64,000 nt of DNA from Datura wrightii. Its lineage: Eukaryota > Streptophyta > Magnoliopsida > Solanales > Solanaceae. Below are positions 35,713 to 46,664 of the stretch, piece by piece. The number at the start of each line of letters is the position of its first letter. Position 1 is the first letter of the stretch. The position numbers and the translations under genes were made by a program. The stretch is taken from positions 130,885,001-130,949,000 of the forward strand of contig JASDFA010000010.1 in the NCBI GenBank assembly GCA_035772735.1, in the 5' to 3' direction. Under the pieces are notes generated by a model. The model ran no database searches. It was given only the letters and a program-made list of their open reading frames with translations, and had not been told where the DNA came from.

Positions 35713-36970
35713 CTAAAATAATAAAGCATAAGCAAAGGAATGAAACAAGAACTCCCTGGGCGTAAAATCCTCATCATTAGTGGGGGTAAGAGCAGCTTCC
35801 CCCATCTTAGAATCATCCTCATCATCATCAGACTCCAAGTCAGAATTGACTCTAGCCTGGTCCTCGTTTATGGCATCGTCATCATCTAGGGGCTCCTCAA
35901 ATCCAAGTTCAACTCTACTGAGAGCCCTTGAATGCTCACTCAAGGGGTAATCCATATAGAGCTGTTGTAGCTGCTCCTATGTCACACTATTCATTCTTAA
36001 TTGCAACATTTACATGCCATAAAGGTGACTCGGCATATTATCAAATCATGCATGTGCTCACCAATGGATAGGACCAGACCATATATGCCCTCAAGGTCCT
36101 CAGTCTTTGTCACATTTATCCCCTTTGGGTCATACCGAGGCATATAAGCCGCCTCCTCCTCCTCAATTCAGTACCCTCATAGAAATCGGGTTAAGAGACC
36201 CCCGAAACTAAACCTTTGCCCCTTTTTCACTTATTCTCTCCTCAACACATCCTTGATAATTGCCCCAATATTAACAGGCATCCCAGTCATCAATGCATAA
36301 ACAAGACACACCCTCTCCGGTGTAACATCAGTCATGTGCTTTTTGGGCACCAAACAATACAAATAATTTTTAACTAAATTCTAGCTTCTCTAGTCATATG
36401 TGCATAGGGGAAAGACACATGATACTCGTCTTGTTATTGATAGGCCCATCTTGTGACCGAATTCGGGCCACTGAGAATGTGTCGAATTTCTCCATAGGGA
36501 GGTCTCAAAATCAAATATTTGAAGAGTTGTGGGTCAATACTAGGTGAACTAGGTATTCAATTCAAATCTGCGGGCGGAATATTAACAATTTGCGCTCTAA
36601 CTTTGACTTGGTTTGACCTTTCTTTTGGATCCCAATTAGCAACAAATTCCGTGTTCATGTTCAAGTTACATTCCCCCAGATCATTAAACACAAAGACAAG
36701 ATTAAGAGTAAGTAATCTATCTACAATGTGGGGAAATTCCAATGCCACACTTTCTCTATCAATAAACAATTCATGTGAGTACTTTGATTCTTTATGCTCT
36801 TTAAACCATTTCTTACGTTCTTGCTCCGTGATCCAACGGAGCCCGAAACACTTCAATGGTTGTTGTGGTAAACTCACATCCTCATTTTTATCCTCATTAG
36901 TCCTTCTTGATCTTTTTGAACCATGGCTTGAAGAAGCCACTCCCTTCCCCTTACTTGGTTTTGGTGCCAT
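35713..36970 (-). pseudogene. Athila ORF3, plant-transposon-domain protein (element D)
   Basis: ATG at 36970: MAPKPSKGKGVASSSHG, then a basic SKRSRR that could be a nuclear signal. Next come the domain blocks LRWITEQERKKWFKEH, FIDRESVALEFPHIVDR and CNLNMNTEFVANWDPKERS (to 36557), after stops and shifts QLRMNSVT, MDYPLSEHSRALSRV and the acidic tail DDDDAINEDQ, DLESDDDEDDSKMGEAA (35955-35760). I recognise the type from memory as the 'putative plant transposon protein' domain found in many Solanaceae predictions. The biochemical role is unknown; its place after pol is where other Athila elements carry an env-like ORF. Broken between 36540 and 35960. Confidence 0.72.
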
Positions 36971-37440
36971 TGTTGAAGAATTTTCAAGAAAAATATTGTC
37001 TTTTACGATTTCGGTGAAAAGGTTTGGAGGATTTTGTTAGAAAGATGAAGTTTTTGGAGAATATTAGAGAGAAAAATGGGGTGTGTAGTGCGGGTAAGAA
37101 GAAGAATGGGAGAAACATTAGGTTTTGCACTTTTAAAGTACCCATTTTTTTAGCTTTGACCAACTTTGACAAAAATATTTTCCCAATAATACCCCCTACG
37201 CGATGGGGCGCTTGCTGCGCCTAGTCCCCCTATGCGACATGGCACTTTGTGAGTTTGTCAAGGCCTACCGCCGTGCTACCTTATGTGCTTCCAGGGCCTG
37301 AGTGGTACGCCTGGTCATGTACTGCTTGGTCGACTTTTTCTTTTACTCCCTATTTTTAACTTTTATGCTCAAAGCTCCTTTTTGTGTATCATGACTTAAC
37401 TCCTGCACACTTGAACAACCACGTAAACACTAAAAATAAT
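36971..37440 (-). promoter_or_regulatory. Promoter-like leader upstream of ORF3 (element D)
   Basis: Element sense: array of GC-rich words at about 37325-37195 (GGCGC, GCGCAAGC, GCGTA and TGGC/GCCA variants), then TTTAAAA at 37137-37131, then a pyrimidine-rich leader with CCCATTCTTCTTCTTACCC, then ORF3 at 36970. This is the order array, AT-box, pyrimidine-rich leader also seen in elements G, H and I. Promoter activity is inference. Confidence 0.4.
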
Positions 37441-37449
37441 TAAAATTAT

Positions 37450-37537
37450 CTTGGGTTGCCTCCCAAGTAGCGCTTGGTTTAACGTTGCGACTTGAAATAG
37501 GTATCTTGATTACTCAAACTTCATCAAGATACCTATT
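37450..37537 (-). ncRNA. Conserved hairpin module between gag/protease and ORF3 (element D)
   Basis: In element sense, a perfect 15-bp stem (37537-37523 with 37510-37496) closes a 12-base loop GAAGTTTGAGTA. After about 28 bases follows a second hairpin, CTTGGG-AGGCAA-CCCAAG (37467-37450). The middle hairpin present in H, G and I is degraded here. The loop of the first and the loop AGGCAA of the last recur in the other copies, while stem bases differ and still pair. Cis-acting RNA rather than an independent RNA gene. Confidence 0.55.
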
Positions 37538-38456
37538 GGGCTCATGGTCACAGGCAATTACCCTCATTGCGAGGGTTTGGAATGGTATCACTAGGGGAAG
37601 TTCCCTTTTTCCTCTAATTCAATGTGGCCGAGATTCACCCCACCTTCTGCTCTAACTACTTTATGGAGGTTGAATGTGAGTCCACCAATTGACTCAAGCT
37701 TGAAAGTTCCCCTCTCATCTCTTTAACTCCTAACTCTATGGAGTCAAATTTCATCATCATGTGAATCATCATATCTTCTAACCTTGACGTCCCAAAGTCA
37801 TTCACAGCAGGCTCTCTTGCTCGTGCTGGGACATATACTCAACATTTATAATTTTTCGGGGCCTCCCAGTTCCTCCACTGACCTTGGTCCCTATCTCTAG
37901 CCCCAACTCGATCATAGCCATTGTTCCCGCAGTAGATCCAACCTTGATTTTCTTGGCCTTGATGCTAAAGTCTTGGTTAGACCCTTGGGTGTTGGCCTGA
38001 ATATCCCTCTAATTGTTCACAAAATTTGCTTCCTCTTTAGCTTAAGGGTATTGATCCTCATACCTGGGTCCTCTGTCTTGTGCATTAACCGTATGCACCT
38101 TCTGTGTATTTAGCGTGGTAAGGTCTTTAGTGAACAACTCCTATTGGGTCTTGATATGGTGTATGTCTTCGTCCCATTCTTCCTCCTTTTTCCACTGCTC
38201 TGCTGACATTCCTCTTGCGTAGGTCATTGCAGCGCTTCAGATTCTCTAGTGTGCCATGCCTTATTGGTCTTAGTCATTTTATCTAGTATTTCACTGGGTT
38301 CCGCAAAAGTGTGGGCCATCGTGGACCCCTCAGCTATACCATCTGCTATAACCTTATTTGAGAGACTCAGCAACCTATAGAATACCTCCAAAAAAAACCC
38401 CTCACGAAGCTTGTGATTAGGGAACTATTTCAATTTCTTTTTAAACCTCAACCATG
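37538..38456 (-). pseudogene. gag: Athila gag scraps (element D)
   Basis: Element-sense blocks near 38455-38280: WLRFKKKLK, FPNHKL, LLSLSNKVIADGIAEG and then WHT-like words, equal to HEAWFRFKKKL...DTV of element A. The rest to 37538 has many stops, with little recognisable protease. Only about 0.9 kb separates gag from the hairpin module, too short for pol. The N-terminal half of gag is cut off by LTR fragment J. Confidence 0.6.
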
Positions 38457-39204
38457 TGATGTTGGGCATATTCTTATGCCCATTTGTCATGTTTTACCCA
38501 TGTTTTTCCTTATTTTGAGTTTATAATCCTTATGAAATGCATGAATTCATGTTTTCGTGTGTCTTTTGAGCTAACAAATGTTTCTAGATGATTTGAGAAG
38601 GAAACCAAGGAAAAAGGACTCAAAAATGACCCAAGGTGTAAAGAAAGAAGACTTCGCGAAAGTCAGCCTGGTGCTATGGCTGATGTGGCGTGCCAATGCC
38701 TAAACTTCAAAGAAATATGCATTAAATTTTGTGCTAGAGGTGGTGTGGTGTGCCAGGTCCCGAACATCAGAGGAGAATTTGATCAACACCTTGTAAGATG
38801 AGAAGCAGGGCGCGCTAGAAGCATTCTATACTTGGGAAATTTTTCCAACATTCTAGTGCTCTAGATGGAGTGGCGCACTAGTAGGGTTCAAATGCTTAGA
38901 AAATTTGATTGATTATGCTAGTATTGATTCTTCATTAAAGGTTGTTTATATTTACTTATGTTAATTGCTTATTGATTAGATTGATCACCTTTCGGATAAA
39001 TCTATTGGCTTTTGGATGAACTTGGGAGAGGGAACAAAAAAGGTTAAAAGTAAATATAAAACAGGAACTCAAAGATCCTTTGGCCCATTGGTTGAAGGTT
39101 AGAAGTTGTTGGTGAGGATAGAGATATACCCTTCAAGCTTGTTTAGTTGATATATAAGAAACCATAACCATCATGCCATGTTTCTCCTGTGACAATAGGA
39201 ATAT
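38457..39204 (+). repeat. Athila-like LTR fragment J, 5' part
   Basis: Starts TGATGTTGGGCATATTC inside gag of element D, has an AG acceptor-like site at 38587 (130 bases in, as in the other Athila LTRs) and an array at about 38660-38890 with GGCGTGCC, GTGTGCCAGG, GGCGCGCTAG and GGCGCACTAG words. Element E inserted at 39205 cuts it, and its 3' part is not found after element E. Confidence 0.6.
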
Positions 39205-41738
39205 TGTAATACACCGAAAGTGCCTAAGATTAGACACGGGAGTTTAAAAATTGAAACTAATGAAACTAGGGAAAATTGTTGTAGAATAAGAGGTTCCACA
39301 GATCGTGGGATCAACCAATGACCCGTGGGAGTAAGTCGTGAAATGTGTCTGGTTGTGGGTCAGTGGAGACAATGACCGGTCCAATGACTCATTGTAGGGT
39401 ACAATGAGTCATCGTATGGAACCATGGTGAGAGTTGAACTTGAGGTTCATGGATGCCACGAGCCACCCAACGACCCATCGTGAGGTACCACGGATCATGG
39501 TGTGTAGCCCTTGTTAGCTTAGTGAGGTGGTCAGGGTATGTGACGGAAGAAGACCATGACTCGTGGTCTCTAGTAAGAAGTCGTGGTAAGGATCGTTGTT
39601 TGAGAAAGTTCCTAGGTTGATGAAGGAAACAACGGGTGATTGGATGACCCATTGTAGGATTAAACAACCCATTGCTTAGATCGTTGTGAGAGTCGAGGCT
39701 TAGCCTGGACAGTGCAAAGCATGAGTAGACACCACGGGTCGTGGTATCCTCCTACTACCTGTAGGGTCATCCATTGTTTGGTCTAGTGAGCAGTTTTTCT
39801 GTGATTTTAGTAAGGGTATTTCCATTATTCCTAAGTTCTAGGGCCTATATTGCGTCGTTTAAGGCTCGTTTTAGTGGGTTTAAGGAGGCGAAAACCTATT
39901 CTAAGTTATTTCTTTCCATTCATGCAAACTTGAGAGGTTAAAGAAGTGATTCAAGGCTAGATTTCAAGGTTTCCATCCAATTTACTCTTGGGAAATTAGA
40001 GAAGTGGTGGAATCTATCCCTTCCAGGTATGTAGGGTTGTGAGCGGGTGTTTCCTTACTCACCCATTCCCAATCTCTATCTAAGTATGAGGAAATTCTTA
40101 TGTTCAAGTTATGGGGTTTTTTTACCCAATTGCATAATTCTTCATTTTCTTTACATGGGTACGATTAGATTATGTTTCTACTGATAAATTGTGAAGCATG
40201 GGCAGGTTTTAAATTATTTTCAATCAAAATTATGTTTTCTAGTTTTTATGAATTTAAAGGCCCATTGATGAGACGTTCATGAAAGAATAGAATAAAGTTG
40301 AATGTATGATGATGATGAGATTTGGTGATGAAAAACATGTTTCTAAAGCTACCCATGTTTACGATATTATTTTAAAAATGAATTGAGTAGATCCAAGCAT
40401 GATAAAGCTTTGGGCAATGCCCACATATTGAATTCAAATGATGATTTTTCCCGAAATAGCTCACCACATGGTTTTTGGAGAAAAGGCTCCCAAGTATGTT
40501 CAGCTTCTGGTATGTTTTAAACTAAAGTTTCCCATATGCATGAATTCTATTGAGATGTATGCTACTATTGAGCTTTGTTTTCATAAGATGACGAGTCTAT
40601 GCATGATTTCATTATTCAGCTTTGTCAATAGACAATGTTGAGTTTCATTTTCATACGATGTTGAGTTAGTCATGATTTCATCTTTGAGCTCTATCAACAG
40701 ACGATGTTGAGCTTCATTATATATGATGTAGAACATTGCATGTTTTGGTAGAAGAGTCTAGCACCGAGCGGGCTAAGGGTCAACCACCCTACGCCCCATA
40801 ACTACACGCCAATGTAGGTTGATACTATTATATGTCTTGGGACCTCCCTAGTGAGCTTCCCCTTACTAGAATGGGCCTTCAGCTTGATATCGATATCATG
40901 GTAGCGTCCTTAGCCCTGGCAAGGTTTTGGACGACTCTGCCCTCTTGAGTGTGATAGTCGGGACCACATAAACTCTATCGTGGTATGTAGGTCAAGTGAT
41001 GACTCTACCATTGTCTATATGATTTCAAATTTTCCATATCCTTTACTCATACTTGTATTTTAAATATGCATGATCTACAAGCAAGGTTTGACTCATTGTT
41101 CAGCTTTTCTTATAAAAGACATATTTCAGCTTTGACTCATTCGAGTCAGCTATGATGTTATGAAGCTATGTATAGTCATGTTTATTAAATGTTTATGATT
41201 TTTGAAAGAGTGCATGTCAACCATCCTCCCAGATTTGAAAGCTTATGATATGATATGGGTTGTTTTAAATGATTTACTTTAATTAAGAGGTTTTACTTAC
41301 TTTTCATACCCGGTACATTCCACGTACTAACTGCATATTTTCTATGTTGTATCATTACATGATACAGGACCCAGCTCCAAGGCTCAGCCCCGATCTTTGT
41401 TGGCTGTCAGAGTTAGAACCTACTTGGTTGGTGAGTCCTCATCCTTCGAGGGCTATACTTTCAGTTTTCTTGTATATTTTTAGTTTTAGTATTGTTGAGT
41501 TAGTCTGGGTCTTCTCCCATCAACTCATCTAGATTAGAGGCTTTTCAGACTCATATATGTATTCAGCTTCAGATGCTTATTCTGATGTTATGTTGAGTTA
41601 GACTTCCACTGAGTTTATATTGTTGAATCTTCAGTTTACTGATGAGTTAGATGTATGCTTGTGCCATGGGTTGACTTGAGGTCTCTAAGGGTCCCTTGTC
41701 CCATGTATGCGATCCAGGCCTCCATTCGCGTCATTATC
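39205..41738 (+). repeat. 5' LTR of element E
   Basis: From TGTAATACACCG to about GCGTCAT, 2.53 kb; the last bases (TGACA expected) are lost. Array at about 39300-39780 with CAATGA-C-TCATTG (39384-39396) and CGAGTC-type words. Same family as the solo LTR at 23732. Confidence 0.85.
40560..40735 (+). repeat. Degenerate tandem repeat in LTR of element E
   Basis: About three units of the GAGCTTTGTCAATAGAC / ATACGATGTTGAG / CATGATTTCAT repeat also present at 25054-25275. Confidence 0.7.
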
Positions 41739-41820
41739 GGGTCACTTTTTTCATGATCTATGTCATGCAATGACAAGCCTTTCTATCCTTCTAATTCATG
41801 TTATTCGCAATTGCAGAATC

Positions 41821-43020
41821 ATGGCTCCTCGAAGAATGAATGGAAGGAGGAATAGAGGTGGTGAAGGCCACGAGGAAGGAAATGGTTATGGGCATCAGCT
41901 AGCCCCACCAGTTCAGGGGCCTTAGGCACCAGAGGCAGCCGCTCATGCTGAGTTCCGGGCCATATTCATATGCTTGCGCAGGAACTTACTACTCAGGTCA
42001 ATCAGTAAGCCATTGCGCATGTTCTGCAAAATGGTAATGCAGCGGCTGCTCAAGTCAAGGACTTCTGAGGATGAATCCTCCTGAGTTCACGGGATCGAAG
42101 GTAGATGAGGACCCACACGAGTTCGTGGATGAGATTGTCAAGATCACCCAAGTCATGGGGGTGAGTAGTGATGAGTGTGTAGAGTTAGCCTCCTACCAAT
42201 TGAAGGGGGTTGCGTATATCTGGCTTCGCCAATGGAAGGATAACAGGGTTGCAGGAGCAGGTCCAATCACGTGGGAGAAGTTTCAGGTTGCATTCCTAGA
42301 TTGGCTCTTCCCTCAGGAGATGAGGGAGCTCGAGGCAGCTTAGTTTGTAAACTTGAAGTAGGTAAGAAAGACAATACAAGAGTATTCCCTTGAGTTCACT
42401 CGCCTATCAAAAAATGCACTGGAGTTAGTGGCTGACCAGAAGGTGCGGGTGAGCAAGTTTGTACATGGTATAGCAGGGTATTTGGACAAGGAGTGTCGGA
42501 TTTCTATGCTTCACCAGGATATGGACTTCCCTCGTATAGTGTTGTTTGCCCAGAAGATTGAGGCAGCACATTCGAGAGAGAGGGAGGCTAAGAGGGCTAG
42601 GACCGAGGATCGCAGATTCTCGCAGCAAAGGTCCGGTGGTGGGCACCGACAGCAAACCCACTAGAGATCATCAGCCCCAGCATCTTCAGCATTGAGTGTG
42701 CCATCCAGGCCTAGGCATGATCATAGAGGGCGGGCATCAGGCTCGAGGGGTCATTACAGTAGACGCATAGATTCCAGCATTCCAACTTGTCGCAGGTGTG
42801 GTCAAGAGCACACAGGCCAGTTCTTGGCAGGTTCAGGTGCTTGTTTCGGGTGTGGATATCCCGGACACATGCTTCGAGATTGTCTAGCTGCAAGGTAGGA
42901 TCAGGTTGGGGTCTGAGACCTAGCTTCTAGTTTAGTAGCCCCTCCTGCATGCTCAGCATATCAGGGTGCATCTACTAGCACAGCTGGCGGTTAGCACGAG
43001 AATAGATTCTATGCTTTAGA
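41821..43020 (+). pseudogene. gag: Gag of Tekay element E
   Basis: ATG at 41821 with MAPRRMNGRRNRGGEGH. A frame change lies before 42071; then MNPPEFTGSKVDEDPHEFVD, a capsid-like stretch with YQLKGVAYIWLRQWKDN, LEFTRLSKNALELVADQ (42390-42440) and the knuckle CFGCGYPGHMLRDC (42842-42883), a complete CCHC. From 42071 gag and protease share one frame broken by stops. TAG at 42359-42361 is the codon also lost in elements 1 and C; further TAGs lie at about 42662, 42897 and 42994, all where CAG is expected. Confidence 0.9.
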
Positions 43021-43560
43021 TTCCCGTCAAGAGCAGGAGGTTTCCCCGGTTGTGGTCACTGTTATGTTGCGAGTTTTTCATATTGATGTTTATGCTTTGC
43101 TAGATTTGGGGGATACTTTGTCTTTTGTGACACCATATGTGGCCAGTAGCTTCGGAGTCAGTCCTGATGTCTTGTCAGAACCCTTCTCAGTTTCCACTTC
43201 TATAGGTGAATTAGTTATATCTAGATAGTTGTATAGATATTTCCTAGTCTTAGTCCTTTATAAGGCCACCACAGCAGATTTGATAGAGTTAACCATGATC
43301 GATTTTGATGTTATTCTCAGCATGGATTGGCTATTTTCCTTCTATGCTTCAGTTAATTGTAGAACCCAATTAGTAGAGTGTATATTTCCGGTAGAGCCAG
43401 TCTTAGAATTGAAGGGTATTTCAACTGTGCCTATAGGTCGATTCATTCCTACCTTAAGGCCAGGAGGATGATTTCTAAGGGTTGCATGTACCATCTAGTT
43501 AGGGTTAAGGATGTCGAGTTTGAAACCCAGACTATCCAGACAGTTCCAGTAGTACGTGAG
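43021..43560 (+). pseudogene. pro: Aspartic protease of element E
   Basis: LLDLGDTLSFVTPYVA near 43097-43144 carries the active-site Asp in D-L-G (D-P-G in element 1). LIELTMIDFDVILSMDWLF follows at 43276-43333, then the YLKARRMISKGCMYHLV block near 43450-43500, after a frame change near 43440. A TAG at 43227-43229 breaks the frame where CAG is expected. Same frame as gag, so gag and protease were probably made as one polyprotein. Confidence 0.87.
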
Positions 43561-44430
43561 TATCCAAAGGTCTTTCCTGATGATTTACTAAGTGTTCCTC
43601 TCGAGTGGGAGATTGATATCGATATAGATCTTCTTCCCGACATGCAATCTATCTCTATTCCTCCCTATAGGATGGCTCCAGCAGGCTAAAGGAGTTGAAG
43701 GATTAGTTGAAGGACCTATTAGATAACGTCTTTATCAGGCTGAGCAAGTCTCCATGGGGTTCACCGGTGTTATTTTTCCGAAAGAAGGATGGTTTGCTTC
43801 GGATGTACATTGACTATCAGCAGTTGAATAAGGTTACCGTTAAGAACAGGTATCCCTTACCCTGGATTGATGATTTGTTTGACCAGCTTTAGGGTGCCAA
43901 GTGGTTCTCTAAGGTGGATCTCAGATCCGGGTATCACCAGCTTAGGTTTCAGGAGAGTGACATCTCGAAGACCGCTATCAGGACTCGGTAAGGTCAATAC
44001 GAATTTATTGTTATGTCTTCTGGACTAACCAATGCCCCTGAAGCTTTTATGGATCTAATGAACAAGGTGTTCAAGGAATATTTGGACATGTTCGTGATTG
44101 TTCATTGATGACATCCTTCTATACTTTCGGAGTGAGGAGGAGCATGCCGCTCACTTGAGAGCAGTGCTCCAGACCCTCAACGATCATTAATTGTATGCAA
44201 AGTTTAGGAAGTGTGAATTTTGGTTGAACTCAATTGCATTTTTGGTCCATGTAGTATCGAGTGAGGGCATAAAGGTAGATTATTAGAAGATCCATGAAGT
44301 AAAAAATTGGCCTAGACCGGTCAACCCATCAGATATCAGGAGCTTTTTGGGCTTAGTGGGTTATTATCGGAGATTTGTTGAGGGTTTTTCATCTATTGCA
44401 GCACCTTTGACTAAGTTGACTCAGAAAAGG
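43561..44430 (+). pseudogene. pol: Reverse transcriptase of element E
   Basis: Blocks: PLEWEIDIDIDLLPDMQSI (43600-43655), KDLLDNVFIRLSKSP, YIDYQQLNKVTVKNRYPL (43810-43860), a TAG at 43890-43892 in the DQL(Q)GAK segment (same codon as element 1), FSKVDLRSGYHQLRF, the catalytic loop with a frameshift inside it at about 44098-44107 (IDDILL follows), and SFLGLVGYYRRFVEGF near 44340-44390. The frameshift in the active site and several stops make it dead. Confidence 0.9.
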
Positions 44431-45040
44431 TAAAGTTTCAATGGTTGGAGGCTTGTGAGAAAAGCTTCCAAGAATTGAAGAATCGACTCACTTCAGCACC
44501 AATGTTGACCCTACCTGAGGGTACCGATGGTTTTGTGGTGTATTGTGATGCTTCGAGAATCGGACTTGGGTATGTATTGATGCAGCATGGGAAAGTGATA
44601 ACATATGCCTCAAGATAATTGAAGGTTCATTGAGTTGGCCGCGGTGGTGTTTGCATTGAAGATATGGTGGCATCACTTGTATGGGGTCCATATGGATGTA
44701 TTCATGGACCACAAGAGTTTGCAATATGTGTTTATGCAGAAAGATCTCAATCTTTGGCAAAGGAGGTGGTTGGAGCTACTTAAGGACTACGATATGAGTG
44801 TTCTTTACCACCCAAGTAAGGCTAATATATGGTAGCAGATGTGCTTAATAGGCTCTCTATGAAGAGTGTGTCCCACGTGGATGAAGAAAAGGAGTTGGTG
44901 AAAGATGTCCATCGACTTGCGAGCTTGGGGTTAGATTGGTCGACTTGACCGATGGCGGCGTTGTTGTGCAAAACAGATCAGAATCATCCTTGTTGACTGA
45001 TGTGAAGGCTAAACAAGATGAGGATCCGATTTTAGTAGAG
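44431..45040 (+). pseudogene. pol: RNase H of element E
   Basis: GFVVYCDASRIGLGYVLMQ near 44530-44585 with the first catalytic Asp, VFALKIWWHHLYGVHMDV, FMDHKSLQYVFMQKDLNLWQ (44702-44760) and LLKDYDMSVLYHPSKAN. Compared with element 1, about 40 bases are missing between KVH and the ALKIWW region. Frame changes lie near 44420, 44620 and 44830. Confidence 0.87.
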
Positions 45041-46000
45041 CTGAAAGAAGTCGTTCGAAGTCAAAAGGTGGAGGTCTTCTCCTAAGGGGGAGATGGGGTG
45101 TTGTGGTACTAGGGCCGTCTATGCGTTCCAAATATTAATAATTTGAGGGATCGGATATTGCATGAGGCACATGGATCCAGGTATTCTATCCATCCGAGTG
45201 CCACCAAGATGTGTCATGATTTGCAGGAAATATATTGGTGGAAAGACATGAAGAAGGATATTGCAGAATTCGTAGCTAAGTGTCCGAACTGTCAGCAAGT
45301 GAAAGTTGAGCATCAATGGTCGGGAGGTGTACTTCAGGATATTACAATTCCCACTTGGAAGTGGGAAGAGATTAATATTGATTTCATTACAGGCCTACCT
45401 TGTACACGCTGACACTACGATTCTATTTGGGTGGTGGTAGATAGGTTAACCAAGGCTGCACATTTTCTACTAATCAAAACCACAGATTCAGTGGATGATT
45501 ATGCCAAACTGTATATCCGGGAGTTGGTGAGATTACATGGAGTGCCCTTGTCTATTATCTCATACTGAGGTACTCAGTTTACCTCTAAGTTTTGGTGGTC
45601 TTTCCAAAAGAGGCTTGGCACTCAAGTTTAACTTAGCACAACATTTCATCCGCAAACACATGGTCAGGCGGAGCGAACAATTCAAACTCTCGAGGAAATG
45701 TTGAGAGCTTGTGTGACTTTAAAGGTAGTTGGGATGATCACTTGCCCTTGATCGAGTTTGCTTATAATAATAGTTACCACTCTAGCATCCAGATGGCACC
45801 ATTTGAGGCTCTTTATGGGCGGAGGTGTAGGTTACCCATTGGGTGGTTTGAGGTTGGTGAGGCAGCTATGATAGTGTCTGATTCGGTCTATGAGGCTATG
45901 ATGAAGGTTCAGTTGATAAGGGACAGGCTGAAAACTGCTCAGAGTCGTCAGAAGTCATATGCTGATGTGAGGAGGAGAGATTTGGAATTCGAGGTAGACG
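45041..46000 (+). pseudogene. pol: Integrase of element E
   Basis: HEAHGSRYSIHPSATKM and CPNCQQVKVEHQ (45160-45316) form the HHCC zinc-binding region; NIDFITGLP near 45375 begins the core with the first catalytic Asp. The second is lost: where element 1 has LDRGTQFTS, this copy reads SY-stop-GTQFTS (45560-45580). LIEFAYNNSYHSSIQMAPFEALYGRR (in pieces, 45750-45825) precedes the tail. Stops at about 45412 and 45568 break the frame. Confidence 0.88.
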
Positions 46001-46430
46001 ACTAGGTATTTTTGAAGGTATCTCCCATGAAGGGAGTCGTGCGGTTTGGGAAGAAAGGGAAACTCATTCCCTTCTATGTTGGTCCCTACCAGATAATAAC
46101 AAGAATTGGCAAGGTAGCGTATGAGTTGGACTTACCCTCAAAGTTATCTTCTGTATATCCCGTGTTGTCACTTTTGAAGAAATGTTTGGGAGATCCAGCC
46201 CTAGTAGTCCCGGTGGACAGCATTGGTGTAAATGAAAACCTCAGCTATGAAGAAGTTCCGGTGGAAATATTGGACCGTCAAGTTCGGAGGCTAAGGAACA
46301 AAGAAGTAGCTTCAAATAAAGTCTTATGGAGGAATCAGCATGTTGAAGGAGCTACGTGGTACGCCGAAGCGGATATGATGGATATATTCTCACACTTATT
46401 CTCCACCAGCTCAGTTCCGATTTGAGGTAA
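46001..46430 (+). pseudogene. pol: Integrase C-terminal and chromodomain-like region of element E
   Basis: LKVSPMKGVVRFGKKGKLI (46012-46065) is the GPY/F-like region, followed by KVAYELDLPSKLSSVYPVL, then EEVPVEILDRQVRRLRNKE and VLWRNQHVEGATWYAEADM (46245-46380). In chromoviruses such tails target chromatin. The protein ends at TGA 46423-46425. About 240 bases of untranslated DNA follow to the LTR. Confidence 0.85.
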
Positions 46431-46650
46431 CAATTTTGCTCTATGGCTCTATTTAATTTTCATGTTCAATTCGTGTGTTCAAGTTTCTTTTATGTGTATG
46501 GATGTGTATGTGAAGCATGAGATCAGTTCAGCTATGTGTGAATCGGAGGTAGTCATTCCATTAGTTTTCAATTTAAAAGATCAGTATTTGAATATGATAA
46601 TGGCATGTTTCTTCTTTCTGCTTGTTTCCTACATTCGAGGATGAATTTTC

Positions 46651-46664
46651 CCAAGGGGAGATAT
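46651..46664 (+). other. Polypurine tract of element E
   Basis: CCAAGGGGAGATAT immediately before the 3' LTR start TGTAACACCCC. Confidence 0.85.

Larger units (their letters stand above)
32625..38456 (-). mobile_element. Athila-type element D: gag scraps, module, ORF3, 3' region, LTR
   Basis: Minus-strand order from 38456: gag scraps, hairpin module, promoter-like leader, ORF3, about 1.65 kb of non-coding DNA, polypurine tract, LTR. Reverse transcriptase, RNase H and integrase are absent. Gag is cut at 38456 by the LTR fragment J. The LTR at the left end also adjoins a primer-site-like stretch and a second 3' region, so it may once have been shared by two tandem copies. Confidence 0.75.

Noticed and set aside
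36519..37040. 173-codon plus-strand frame opposite ORF3 of element D
   Set aside because: Shadow of the minus-strand ORF3 and its leader; the minus frame shows the recognisable domain, the plus frame nothing.
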